From assembly GCA_026989405.1 (NCBI GenBank), contig JALSJL010000206.1, positions 1 to 18,699 on the forward strand: DNA of 18,699 bases. Reading direction: 5' to 3'. Under the pieces are notes generated by a model. That model searched no databases and was not told the origin of the DNA. It worked only from the letters and a program-made list of their open reading frames with translations. The stretch comes from Marinosulfonomonas sp. Lineage in GTDB: Bacteria > Pseudomonadota > Alphaproteobacteria > Rhodobacterales > Rhodobacteraceae. Shown here piece by piece: positions 7,618 to 15,692 of this stretch. How positions within the stretch are numbered: position 1 is the stretch's first letter; each line of letters begins with the position of its first letter. Both the position numbers and the translations under genes were made by a program.

Positions 7618-8520
7618 ATGCGCCACATGCAAGTTCTTAAATATATTGAGAAAATCTCCAGAACCGGCTCTTTGCGGTCTGCAGCAGAAGAGCTGGGCAT
7701 CACCCCTTCTGCGTTGAACCGCCGCATTCTGGGGGTGGAAGAGGAGCTGGGGGTCGAGATTTTCGAACGCCACCCGTCGGGGCTTCGCCCGAACATTGCG
7801 GGTGAGATCCTGCTCAAGCACATCCGCGACCAGATGGCTGACATGGAGCGGGTGAAATCCCGTATCGCCGATCTTTCGGGGATGCGGGCGGGTCACATCA
7901 ACATTGCGACCACAAGGGAAATGGCGCCCTATTTCCTGCCCGATCTGATCAAGACCCATCTTGTCGACTTTCCGGCCGTCACCTTCAGCGTCAACCTGCA
8001 TGAACGCGGCGAGGCCGAAAATTCCCTGCTCGACAACAGCAACGATATCGCCTTTGTGTTTCAGCCAATGCACCTGCAGAACTTGCAGACCGTCTATGCC
8101 GGTCATCAGGACATATTCGTGGTGATCTCGCAGGATCATCCGCTGGCCGGGCAAGAGGCCCTTTACATCTACGATTGCATCGATTTTCCGCTGGTTTTGC
8201 CCAAGCGCCCCGAGGGCATCCGGCAGGTGCTGGATGAAATTGCGGCAAAGGTCGGCCTGACGCTGGCCCCGACGGTAGAGTCCAATTCGCTGGAACTGCT
8301 GCGCCTGATGTCGCAAAACCGGCGCGCGGTCAGTTTTTGCCTGCCGATCAACCGACACCCCGATCTGGACAGGGCCGGGCTGCTGGCCATCCCCCTCAAG
8401 ACCCGCGGGGTGCCCGCCGGATTGCTGGTCGGCGGGCACCTGAAAGGCCGCACCCTGCCCGTCGCAGCCGCGCGTTTCCTGGAAACCGCGAACAAGACCC
8501 TCGCAATGCGGTTTTCATGA
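7618..8520 (+). CDS. LysR-family regulator, probable controller of the nirB operon
   Basis: A 300-residue LysR-type regulator from the ATG at 7618, chosen because GAAGG at 7606-7610 sits 7 bases before it; an in-frame ATG at 7543 lies in the shared control region and has no such site. The winged-helix DNA-binding part covers residues 1-60 (SLRSAAEELGITPSALNRRI, then LGVEIFER). The periplasmic-binding-like effector domain starts near residue 93 (GHINIATTREM). It is divergent from nirB, the classic layout for a LysR protein and its target. LysR proteins that respond to nitrite or nitrogen status are known (NtcB in cyanobacteria, Nac in enterics), so a nitrite- or nitrogen-sensing activator is a fair inference. 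The effector cannot be read from sequence. Confidence 0.9.
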   Translation: MRHMQVLKYIEKISRTGSLRSAAEELGITPSALNRRILGVEEELGVEIFERHPSGLRPNIAGEILLKHIRDQMADMERVKSRIADLSGMRAGHINIATTREMAPYFLPDLIKTHLVDFPAVTFSVNLHERGEAENSLLDNSNDIAFVFQPMHLQNLQTVYAGHQDIFVVISQDHPLAGQEALYIYDCIDFPLVLPKRPEGIRQVLDEIAAKVGLTLAPTVESNSLELLRLMSQNRRAVSFCLPINRHPDLDRAGLLAIPLKTRGVPAGLLVGGHLKGRTLPVAAARFLETANKTLAMRFS

Positions 8521-8839
8521 GTGCCGGTTTGGCATCAAACATCAACCAATCGCGCGCCTGCCGCGTCAGCCAATGGAAAAGAGGGTGGGCGTGTCGCTTC
8601 TTCAGCAGTCTTGATCTTTGGCCGGTCATGTCCGGAAATTCCTGCTTCAGACCGCCAAGGCCCGTAATGCCACCGGCGCGCCCCGTCGTCAGGACGCGCC
8701 ATTTGCGCAGGATCATGCCTGCCGCGGGGGATGGGCCGAAAATCTGCTGTCGCAACTGAAGGTTTCGGACCAAACGCGGCAGACCCATGGCTCGCCAGCG
8801 AAACAGGCGCTCTTCGAGACGACCTCCATCAGTCGCGTT
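8521..8839. other. Intergenic region without a recognisable gene
   Basis: About 319 bases between the convergent lysR and formaldehyde dehydrogenase genes. Short open frames exist on both strands, but none matches a family I know or has a good ribosome-binding site. I see no clear Rho-independent terminator for either flanking gene. Confidence 0.5.
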
Positions 8840-9952
8840 TCAATACACTACGACGGCGCGGATGCTTTCGCCATTGTGCATCAACTCAAAGCCCTTGTTG
8901 ATGTCGTCAAGTGACAGGATATGCGTGATCATCGGGTCGATCTCGATCTTTCCGTCCATGTACCAATCGACGATCTTGGGCACGTCCGTGCGCCCGCGCG
9001 CGCCGCCAAAGGCCGTGCCTTTCCAGACCCGACCGGTCACCAGCTGGAACGGTCGGGTGGAAATCTCGGCGCCTGCAGGTGCAACCCCGATGATGATGCT
9101 CTCGCCCCAGCCCTTGTGAGCGCATTCCAGCGCGGTGCGCATCACCTCCACATTGCCCGTCGCATCGAAGGTATAGTCGGCCCCGCCGCCGGTCAGCTCG
9201 ACCAGATGCTGAACCAGATCACCCTTCACCTCCAGCGGATTCACGAAATCGGTCATGCCGAAATGTCGCGCCATTTCTTCCTTGGAGTGGTTGATATCAA
9301 CACCCACGATCTGATCGGCGCCCGCAAGCCGCAGCCCCTGGATCACATTCAGCCCAATACCGCCCAGGCCAAACACGACGCAACGGCTGCCAAGCTCTAC
9401 CTTGGCGGTGAAATTTGCCGCGCCGATACCGGTTGTCACCCCGCAGCCCACATAGCAGACCTTGTCAAACGGTGCGTCGCTGCGGATCTTGGCCAGGGCA
9501 ATTTCGGGCAGAACCGTGTGGTTGGCGAATGTCGAGCAGCCCATGTAATGAAAGATCGGCGTTCCGTCGAGCATCGAGAACCGCGTCGTGCCGTCGGGCA
9601 TGAGCCCCTGGCCCTGGGTTGAGCGAATTGCCTGACACAGGTTGGTCTTCGGGTTCAGGCAATACTCGCACTCGCGACACTCGGGCGTGTAGAGCGGGAT
9701 CACATGGTCACCGGGTTTCAGGCTCGTCACCCCCTCGCCCACTTCAAGCACGATTCCAGCGCCCTCATGACCGAGGATCGTCGGAAACAGCCCCTCGGGG
9801 TCTGCGCCGGAGCGGGTAAACTCATCGGTATGGCAAATGCCGGTGGCCTTGATTTCCACCAGGACCTCACCCGCCTTCGGGCCTTCCAGGTTGACCTCCA
9901 TCACCTCAAGCGGCCTGCCTGCCTCCAGTGCAACTGCGGCTCGTGTTTTCAT
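8840..9952 (-). CDS. frmA: S-(hydroxymethyl)glutathione dehydrogenase / class III alcohol dehydrogenase
   Basis: A 370-residue zinc-dependent medium-chain dehydrogenase. The start at 9950-9952 is set by AGGAG (complement of 9960-9964), 7 bases upstream, and by the conserved N-terminus; the frame runs open further upstream but that part is unlike the family. Catalytic zinc ligands are Cys40 (GICHTDE), His62 (GHEGAG) and Cys170 (GCGVTTG). Structural zinc cysteines are 92, 95, 98 and 106. The NAD-binding GLGGIG is at 195-200. The enzyme oxidises the glutathione adduct of formaldehyde to S-formylglutathione and can also reduce S-nitrosoglutathione. Formaldehyde from methylated-compound breakdown is the likely source. 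The usual partners (S-formylglutathione hydrolase, Gfa) are not adjacent. Also called adhC, adhI or flhA in related bacteria. Confidence 0.96.
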   Translation of the reverse strand: MKTRAAVALEAGRPLEVMEVNLEGPKAGEVLVEIKATGICHTDEFTRSGADPEGLFPTILGHEGAGIVLEVGEGVTSLKPGDHVIPLYTPECRECEYCLNPKTNLCQAIRSTQGQGLMPDGTTRFSMLDGTPIFHYMGCSTFANHTVLPEIALAKIRSDAPFDKVCYVGCGVTTGIGAANFTAKVELGSRCVVFGLGGIGLNVIQGLRLAGADQIVGVDINHSKEEMARHFGMTDFVNPLEVKGDLVQHLVELTGGGADYTFDATGNVEVMRTALECAHKGWGESIIIGVAPAGAEISTRPFQLVTGRVWKGTAFGGARGRTDVPKIVDWYMDGKIEIDPMITHILSLDDINKGFELMHNGESIRAVVVY

Positions 9953-10166
9953 ATCGCTTCTCCTCGAACTTGAAACCTGGCCGATGCGCACAGCGCAGGT
10001 CGGCAAATCTGATGCACCACAGAAAACAGCGCCATGATGCCTGACACAAGCAAAAACATGCGAAAACCCGCGCCGAACCCGAACCTTGGCCGGGCATCGA
10101 GCGCTCGCCTTCTCTTTTTGCGGCGCAGCGGCCCCGCGAACCCACCACCGGCGCCGAAAGTTGCGG

Positions 10167-10853
10167 TCAATCTGTCTGCGGGTCGGTTTGCTGCGCAATC
10201 GGCTCGATCAGTTCTTCGCCCTGTGCCCGGTTTGAATTCACCCGCGTCGACACCCGGTGAAATGCCAACAGATCATCGTCCGGCGCGCGCATCAGCCTGG
10301 CCGCGCCCTTGCCTTCTTCGCCCAGCCAAAGCCCGAAATCAGACCGGTCGATGATGACCGGCATGCGGTGATGGATCGCCGAAATCACCGGGTTCGCCCT
10401 TGTCGTGACAATGGCGCAGGTCGACATCACGTTATCGCCCTGACGCCAGTCTTGCCAAATGCCGGCAAACGCTATCGGCTTGCGGTCGCGGCGATAGATA
10501 TACCAGGGCAAGCGGTTGCCGGCCTCATCCCTGGTCCATTCATAGAACCCGCTCGCCGGGATCAGGCAGCGCCGATGCCGGCTTGCTTCCTTGAAGGCCG
10601 GCTTCTCGGCAATGGTTTCAGCGCGGGCATTGATCAGCAGCGGGCCGTCATTTGGCGCATTGTACCAATGCGGGATGAACCCCCAGCGCATTCCCACAAG
10701 CCGACGGCCGGTGTCAGACCTGCGCACGGAATGAATGCGGTTTGTCGGGCAGACATTGTAGTTGGGGGTTGGCGGCAAATCATTGGCCGGCGTCGCTGAA
10801 AACAGCCTGGCCATTGCATCCGGTGGAAGGGTGACTGCAAATCGTCCGCACAT
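10167..10853 (-). CDS. yedK: SOS response-associated peptidase family protein (YedK/HMCES, abasic-site crosslinker)
   Basis: A 228-residue SRAP-domain protein. The initiator Met is removed to expose Cys2 (MCGRF), which in this family forms a thiazolidine crosslink with abasic sites in single-stranded DNA and protects replication forks. The other active-site residues are visible: Asn75 (NARAE), Glu105 (GFYEW) and His161/162 (HHRMPV). WGFIPHW near 57-63 and CLIPASGFYEW near 96-106 are family hallmarks. It stands alone on the - strand, with AAGG before the ATG and a terminator-like hairpin separating it from the 5'-nucleotidase gene upstream. The C-terminus is Gln/Asp/Thr-rich and looks disordered. 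Regulation by the SOS response is not visible, since I found no clear LexA site. Confidence 0.95.
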   Translation of the reverse strand: MCGRFAVTLPPDAMARLFSATPANDLPPTPNYNVCPTNRIHSVRRSDTGRRLVGMRWGFIPHWYNAPNDGPLLINARAETIAEKPAFKEASRHRRCLIPASGFYEWTRDEAGNRLPWYIYRRDRKPIAFAGIWQDWRQGDNVMSTCAIVTTRANPVISAIHHRMPVIIDRSDFGLWLGEEGKGAARLMRAPDDDLLAFHRVSTRVNSNRAQGEELIEPIAQQTDPQTD

Positions 10854-10892
10854 GGTGCGACCTTAGCGCCAAATCCCCGCCCCACAACACGA

Positions 10893-10919
10893 AAGGCCGC
10901 CCGGGTTGGGGCGGCCCTT
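10893..10919 (-). terminator. Rho-independent-type hairpin after the 5'-nucleotidase gene
   Basis: A perfect 8-bp stem, GGCCGCCC (10895-10902) with GGGCGGCC (10909-10916), closes a 6-base loop. In the - direction it is followed by TTTC, a short T-tract. It sits about 30 bases past the 5'-nucleotidase stop and about 40 before the yedK start, so it should end the nucleotidase message. On the + strand it is followed by CTTCCTTT, but no + gene ends here. Confidence 0.7.
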
Positions 10920-10945
10920 CCTTTCTGGCGTCAGTGCCTGCCGGT

Positions 10946-12466
10946 CTACTGGCCGACGGTCTTGATCCGACCTTCGACCTTGGCGTCGACCTTCCCCTTG
11001 CTTTCGATGTAGTTCATCACATCGTTTGCCAGCAGATTTCCGTTGCCGGCATCGATCAGAACCTTGCCGCCACCAAGCGCGGAATAGCCGTCACCTCCGC
11101 CAAGGATATAGTCATTGACCGCAACCTTGTAGAGCTTGTCGGGGTCAACCTCTTCGCCATTGACCTTCAGCGATACCACCCGCGATCCGGCCGGCGCGCT
11201 TGGGTCATAGACAAACTCGATCCCCGAAACCTGCGGGAACCGTCCCGAGCCCTTTTCAACCTGGCTCACACCGTTTTCGATGGCGGCAAGCAACTGGCTG
11301 CCAGGGATTTCGGTAAGGACGGTGGCGTTGCCGAACGGCAGTTCGGTCAGAATGTCCTTGCGGGTCAGGACGGTGCCCGGCTCATACACACGGTCGGCAC
11401 GGATGCCACCGCCATTGGCAATCGCGGCATCGGCCCCGGTGGCCCAGCGCATGGCGTCGGCAATCAGGTTGCCCATGGCCGATTCTTCGCCCCGAACGAC
11501 ATTGCGGCGCGAATCCAGCGGCCCTTCGGTCGGGCCAAGCGGCACGTTCAGGCTTTCGTCCAGCTGCGCCTGGAACTTGTCGACAAGCGCCTGGGTTTCC
11601 GCATCGGGCGTCACCGTGGCCGTGTCGATGAACCGGAAGTTCGGCACCCAGCGAACCTTTCGCTTGCCGTCCTTTTCGGTGATCGTCACCTCAACGTCGA
11701 GCGGCGACACATAATAGCCGTCGATCGAGGTTTCCACATAGGCCGTGCGCCCGTCATAGTAGGTGCCGTAGGAATGATCGTCGCCGGACATGATTACATC
11801 GAAGGCGCCGCTTGAAATCAGTTTCTGGTCGTTGGAATTGTCTGTCTGGACAACGGCAATCACGAATTCCGCCCCATCGGCGCGCGCCTGGTCGGCGGCT
11901 GCAATTGCGGTCTCGACCGTCGGCAGGAACTTCAGATCTCCGGTGCTGGACACTTCGGGCGATGTATCCTGCGCCACCGGAATCAAGGCAACCTTCAGGC
12001 CTTCGATGTCCTTCATCATCACGCCGCCCAGTCCTTCAACGGGCGAGCCATCGGCATTGGTGATGTTGATCGCAGCCCACGGGTAGTTCGAGCCCGCCAT
12101 CTTTTCCATGAAGTTCTCGACCCCGAAGTCAAACTCATGGTTGCCCGGAACGGCAATGTCAAAGGGCACGATATTGGTCAGATCAATGGTGTTCTGGCCC
12201 TTGTCGAAGCCCGACAGGATGGATGGCGAAAGCATGTCGCCATCGAAGACATAGAGCGTGTTCGGGTTGGCCGCGCGCTCTGCCTTGGCGATTGCGTTGA
12301 GGCGCGCGAAACCGCCCCGTCCCTTCTTGTCGGCGAAATTGTAGATGTCGCCGATTCCCAGAATTGTCAGGTTCACGGTCTCAGCGCTGGCGGGCGCAAT
12401 TCCCCCGGCGGCCAGCAGGCTGGTGCCCAGTAGAAACGCAAATGTGCGGCGTCCATATCGTTGCAT
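10946..12466 (-). CDS. Secreted bifunctional metallophosphatase / 5'-nucleotidase family protein
   Basis: A 506-residue protein starting at the ATG at 12464-12466, preceded by AGAGGAAA. A Sec signal peptide spans about residues 1-28 (basic RYGRR, hydrophobic core, ending PASA), so it works in the periplasm. Residues 33-240 are a calcineurin-like metallophosphoesterase with GD (Asp40), DGD (75-77) and GNHEFD (108-113). The C-terminal 5'-nucleotidase domain carries NLIADAMRWATG, ANGGGIRAD and GDGYSALGGG. Such enzymes dephosphorylate external nucleotides to nucleosides and phosphate. Compared by eye with UshA-type motifs, three expected histidines appear altered: Tyr42, Gln207 and Asp229, though His110 and His231 remain. 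Activity may therefore differ from classical UshA. No phosphate-regulon box was recognised upstream. Confidence 0.9.
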   Translation of the reverse strand: MQRYGRRTFAFLLGTSLLAAGGIAPASAETVNLTILGIGDIYNFADKKGRGGFARLNAIAKAERAANPNTLYVFDGDMLSPSILSGFDKGQNTIDLTNIVPFDIAVPGNHEFDFGVENFMEKMAGSNYPWAAINITNADGSPVEGLGGVMMKDIEGLKVALIPVAQDTSPEVSSTGDLKFLPTVETAIAAADQARADGAEFVIAVVQTDNSNDQKLISSGAFDVIMSGDDHSYGTYYDGRTAYVETSIDGYYVSPLDVEVTITEKDGKRKVRWVPNFRFIDTATVTPDAETQALVDKFQAQLDESLNVPLGPTEGPLDSRRNVVRGEESAMGNLIADAMRWATGADAAIANGGGIRADRVYEPGTVLTRKDILTELPFGNATVLTEIPGSQLLAAIENGVSQVEKGSGRFPQVSGIEFVYDPSAPAGSRVVSLKVNGEEVDPDKLYKVAVNDYILGGGDGYSALGGGKVLIDAGNGNLLANDVMNYIESKGKVDAKVEGRIKTVGQ

Positions 12467-12604
12467 GGATTTTCCTCTCTGTTGATTGATCGGACCATGT
12501 TTGCCCCATTTGGGTGCAGAGTCAAAACCCGAAGCCATCCCGAGGCGAAAAACCACAGCATCACGCCATTGACCAACGCTGCACAAGCAGGCATCAAACT
12601 TGAC
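12467..12604. promoter_or_regulatory. Divergent promoter region of the 5'-nucleotidase and DUF952-pyrD-arsC operons
   Basis: This 138-base gap separates two outward-facing genes and must contain both promoters. A TTGACC at 12569-12574 could be a -35 box facing right, but its -10 partner is poor and would leave almost no leader. AGAGGAAA just inside the left end is the ribosome-binding site of the nucleotidase gene. No operator-like palindrome was found. Confidence 0.4.
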
Positions 12605-12949
12605 ATGATCATCTACAAGATATTCCGGGCCGATGAATGGGACACGCTTGTCGACAAGGGCATGACCTTCGGCACGCCGGTTGACCTGGCCGACGGCTAC
12701 ATCCACTTTTCGACTGCACAACAGGTGGCTGCAACCGCCGAAAAGTACTTTGCCGGCGAAGAAAACCTTGTGATTGCGGCGGTGGATGCCGAAGATTTCG
12801 GCGATGCGATGCAATGGGAGCCGGCGCGCGAAGGCGACCTGTTTCCGCATCTTTACCGCAAGCTGCGCCTTTGCGACATCATGTGGCACAAGAAACTGCC
12901 GCTTGACAAGGACGGCAAACACCTGTTCCCCGACGGCGTTTTGCGATGA
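12605..12949 (+). CDS. DUF952 domain-containing protein
   Basis: A 114-residue cytosolic protein starting MIIYKIFRADEW. The ATG at 12605 is chosen because the family begins with this strand; an in-frame ATG at 12461 falls in the start region of the divergent nucleotidase gene. No strong ribosome-binding site precedes it. Recognisable DUF952 features are DGYIHFSTAQQV near 36-47, a central LVIAAVDAEDF stretch and FPHLYRKL near 80-87. The family has an ADP-ribosyltransferase-like fold in structural comparisons, but no proven function that I can cite with certainty. Its stop overlaps the pyrD start as ATGA, so the two are translationally coupled. A link to pyrimidine synthesis is not implied by any motif. 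Confidence 0.9.
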   Translation: MIIYKIFRADEWDTLVDKGMTFGTPVDLADGYIHFSTAQQVAATAEKYFAGEENLVIAAVDAEDFGDAMQWEPAREGDLFPHLYRKLRLCDIMWHKKLPLDKDGKHLFPDGVLR

Positions 12950-14004
12950 GCCTGACCGAACGTCTCGGTCTGTCCCTTTTGCGCCGCCTTGACCCTGAAA
13001 CCGCGCATGGCCTGGCCCTGCGTGCATTGCGCAGCGGGCTTGCCCCCCTGCCCGGCCCGATCACCAGTGACCGCTTGCAGACCCGGCTGGCAGGTCTTGA
13101 CCTGCCCAATCCGGTCGGGCTGGCGGCCGGGTTTGACAAGAACGCGACGGCGGTGAACCGGTTGATGCGCGCCGGTTTCGGCTTTGTCGAGATCGGCGCG
13201 GCCACTCCGTTGCCGCAGCCCGGCAATCCGCGCCCACGCCTTTTTCGCCTGACCCGCGACCGGGCCGTCATCAACCGGTTCGGCTTCAACAACGACGGCG
13301 CCGACCTGATCGCAGACCGGCTGGCGGCCCGCGCCGACGGCATTCCGGTCGGGCTGAACATCGGTGCCAACAAGACCAGCCCGGACCGCGCCTCGGATTT
13401 TGCGCGCGTGCTGGAAACCTGCGGCCCGTTTCTTGAATTTGCAACGGTGAACGTCTCATCGCCAAACACCGAAAAGCTGCGCGACCTGCAGGGGCGAGAC
13501 GCGCTGGCCACTCTGCTTGCCGGCGTGCTGGAAGCCCGCGACGGCCTGCCCCGCCCCATCCCGGTATTTCTCAAGATCGCCCCGGATCTTGACGAAGGCG
13601 AACTTGCCGACATTGCCCGCATCGCAATTGAAGCCGGTATTGATGCAATCGTCGCCACCAACACGACACTTGCGCGTGGCGGGCTGCAAGACCCACAGGC
13701 GTCCGAGACGGGCGGCCTGTCCGGGGCGCCGCTGTTTGAGCGCTCGACCCGGGTGCTTGCGCGGCTCTCCGAACTGACCGCCGGTCGCATGCCCCTGATC
13801 GGGGTCGGCGGCATCGGCAGCGCCGAACAGGCCCTGACCAAGATCAAGGCCGGAGCCAGTGCGGTGCAGCTTTATACGGCGATGGTCTACGGGGGCATTT
13901 CACTTGCCGCCACCATCGCCCGAGAGCTTGACCGATTGTTGCAACGCGAAGGCTTTTCATCCGTCGCCGAAGCCGTCGGAACCGACAAGGAGAAATGGCT
14001 ATGA
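12946..14004 (+). CDS. pyrD: Dihydroorotate dehydrogenase (quinone), class 2
   Basis: A 352-residue class 2 DHODH. It oxidises dihydroorotate to orotate, the fourth step of pyrimidine synthesis, using FMN and passing electrons to membrane quinones. An amphipathic N-terminal stretch (residues 1-40), absent from class 1 enzymes, is the membrane and quinone-binding part. FMN and substrate motifs are AAGFDKNA (60-67, Lys65), QPGNPRPRLFRL (91-102), NRFGFNN (110-116) and VNVSSPNT (168-175), where Ser172 is the class 2 catalytic base by alignment to E. coli Ser175. The C-terminal phosphate-binding part includes IGVGGIGS and the GASAVQLYTAMVY segment. It overlaps the DUF952 gene upstream and the arsC-like gene downstream by ATGA junctions. 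Confidence 0.97.
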   Translation: MSLTERLGLSLLRRLDPETAHGLALRALRSGLAPLPGPITSDRLQTRLAGLDLPNPVGLAAGFDKNATAVNRLMRAGFGFVEIGAATPLPQPGNPRPRLFRLTRDRAVINRFGFNNDGADLIADRLAARADGIPVGLNIGANKTSPDRASDFARVLETCGPFLEFATVNVSSPNTEKLRDLQGRDALATLLAGVLEARDGLPRPIPVFLKIAPDLDEGELADIARIAIEAGIDAIVATNTTLARGGLQDPQASETGGLSGAPLFERSTRVLARLSELTAGRMPLIGVGGIGSAEQALTKIKAGASAVQLYTAMVYGGISLAATIARELDRLLQREGFSSVAEAVGTDKEKWL

Positions 14005-14345
14005 CCATCACGATCTGGCACAACCCGCGCTGCTCGAAGTCGCGCGAAACGCTGGCGCTGCTTGAAGAGCGCGGCATCAAACCCGTCGTCCGGCGCTACC
14101 TGGATGACCCGCCCGGAAAGGCCGAAATCCGGGCCGCTGCACAGGCGCTTGGCAAGCCGGTCATCGCCCTGACCCGCACCAAGGAGCCATTGTTTCGCGA
14201 ACTTGGCCTGAGCAGGGACAGCGACGACGAAACACTGCTCGCTGCGCTGGCGTCAAACCCCCGCCTGATCGAACGCCCGATCGTATTTGCCAATGGCAAG
14301 GCGGCAATCGGCCGGCCGCCCGAAGCCGTGCTGGATATCCTCTGA
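14001..14345 (+). CDS. arsC: ArsC-family arsenate reductase (glutaredoxin-coupled type)
   Basis: A 114-residue thioredoxin-fold reductase. AAGGAG at 13987-13992 is 8 bases from the ATG at 14001, which also overlaps the pyrD stop as ATGA; the ATG at 13995 is only 2 bases from that site, so 14001 is preferred. The catalytic Cys11 lies in HNPRCSKSRETL. Conserved arginine positions of the ArsC group appear in TRTKEPLFRELGL and ERPIVFANGKAAIGRP. ArsC reduces arsenate to arsenite with glutathione and glutaredoxin. No arsenite pump or ArsR regulator is adjacent, so this is a solitary copy that may serve background resistance, or it may be a related Spx/YffB-type reductase. Confidence 0.88.
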   Translation: MTITIWHNPRCSKSRETLALLEERGIKPVVRRYLDDPPGKAEIRAAAQALGKPVIALTRTKEPLFRELGLSRDSDDETLLAALASNPRLIERPIVFANGKAAIGRPPEAVLDIL

Positions 14346-14372
14346 CGACTGCGCGCGCAAAGCCCGACGGAC

Positions 14373-15692
14373 TCAGGCCCCGTCAGCCGACGCCTCCAGA
14401 GCCGGATACCGCAGACCAAGCGTCACCGCGCGCGCCAGAAAGAAAATCGTCAGGGCCAGCCACAACCCGTGGTTCTGCCATGTCGGAACCAGCATGATCA
14501 CCGCCGCCAGATAGACCAGCCCCGAGACCACCATCGCATTGCGCATGTCGCGCACGCGCGTCGCGCCGATGAATATCCCGTCGAGCATCCACGACGGAAA
14601 CCCGACCAGTGGGGCCAGCACCACCCAAAGCAGGTAGGTGCGCGCTTCGGTGCGCACTTCGGGCGAGGTTGTCATCACGTCAATCAACCATGGCCCCGCC
14701 TGCCAGAAAAACGCCGCGACCGGCAGGGCAATCGCCATCCCCCATTGGCTGCTCAGCAGCGCCGCGCGACGCAGGGCTGCCCGGTCGCGCGCCCCAAGTG
14801 CCGCGCCAACCAGCGGCTCGGCCGCGATTGCGAACCCGTCCAGCGCATAGGACATGATGAACAGGAACTGCAGGATGACCTGATTGGCCGCCAGCGTCAC
14901 ATCTCCGAAGCGCGCCCCGATGAACAGAAAGCTCATGAACGCGACCTGAAGGATGACCGAACGCACCATGATCCCCGTATTCACGGTCATCATGCGTTTC
15001 AGCCGCGAGCGGTCAAATATCCGCGCCCAGTCGCGCCACTGATCGCCCGAAAACGCCGGACGACACAGCCAGATGCCAAACGCGAGCCCCGTCCACTCGG
15101 CAATCAATGTCGCAACGGCAACCCCTTCGACCCCCCAACCAAGACCCAGCACGAACCAGAGATCCAGCGCCACGTTCAGCCCGTTCATCCAGAACTGCAG
15201 CATGAACACGCCGCGGGTGCGCTCTGTGGCGATCAGCCAGCCGGTCACCGCGTAGATTGCAATCGCCGCCGGCGCGCCCCAGATGCGGATGCGCAGATAG
15301 TCGCGGGCCAGAGCCTCGACCTCGGCCGATGCCGGTGCCAGCTTGAACGCCGCCCAGAACAGGCCGGCCTGCAGCAGCACGAACCCGAACCCCGCTGTCG
15401 CCGCAATCATCAGGGCGCGCATCAGGATGGCACCGGTTTCGGCAATTTCGCCGGCCCCACGCGCCTGCGCCACAAGACCAGTCGTGCCCATCCGCAAGAA
15501 CCCGAAAATCCAGTAGATCGCCGACAGGACGACCGCGCCAATTCCGACCGCGCCAATGGGTGCCGCCAGACCAAGCTGGCCGACAACCCCGGTGTCGACC
15601 GCCCCGAGAATGGGCACCGTCGCGTTGGACAGCAAGATCGGCAGGGCGATATTCAGAACGCGCCTGTGGGTGATTTCGCCGGCGTCAGCCAT
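14373..15692 (-). CDS. MATE-family multidrug exporter (DinF-like)
   Basis: A 439-residue inner-membrane protein with about twelve hydrophobic segments in two homologous halves, the normal MATE architecture. The N-terminal half opens with ALPILLSNATVPILGAVDTG, the family hallmark of the first helix, and the second half repeats with FGDVTLAANQVILQFLF. Overall character is nearest the DinF branch. Such proteins expel cationic compounds, or in some cases metabolites, using sodium or proton gradients. The start at 15690-15692 overlaps the stop of the thioesterase gene by 8 bases, so it is co-translated with it. It ends 27 bases from the convergent arsC gene. Its substrate cannot be read from the sequence. 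Confidence 0.93.
   Translation of the reverse strand: MADAGEITHRRVLNIALPILLSNATVPILGAVDTGVVGQLGLAAPIGAVGIGAVVLSAIYWIFGFLRMGTTGLVAQARGAGEIAETGAILMRALMIAATAGFGFVLLQAGLFWAAFKLAPASAEVEALARDYLRIRIWGAPAAIAIYAVTGWLIATERTRGVFMLQFWMNGLNVALDLWFVLGLGWGVEGVAVATLIAEWTGLAFGIWLCRPAFSGDQWRDWARIFDRSRLKRMMTVNTGIMVRSVILQVAFMSFLFIGARFGDVTLAANQVILQFLFIMSYALDGFAIAAEPLVGAALGARDRAALRRAALLSSQWGMAIALPVAAFFWQAGPWLIDVMTTSPEVRTEARTYLLWVVLAPLVGFPSWMLDGIFIGATRVRDMRNAMVVSGLVYLAAVIMLVPTWQNHGLWLALTIFFLARAVTLGLRYPALEASADGA

Noticed and set aside
8396..8788. - strand open frame in the gap between lysR and frmA as a small gene
   Set aside because: No recognisable family, no good ribosome-binding site, and its 3' third is antisense to lysR.
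12461..12604. N-terminal extension of the DUF952 protein from an ATG at 12461
   Set aside because: The extra 48 residues are unlike the family, would cover the divergent promoter region and overlap the nucleotidase start codon.
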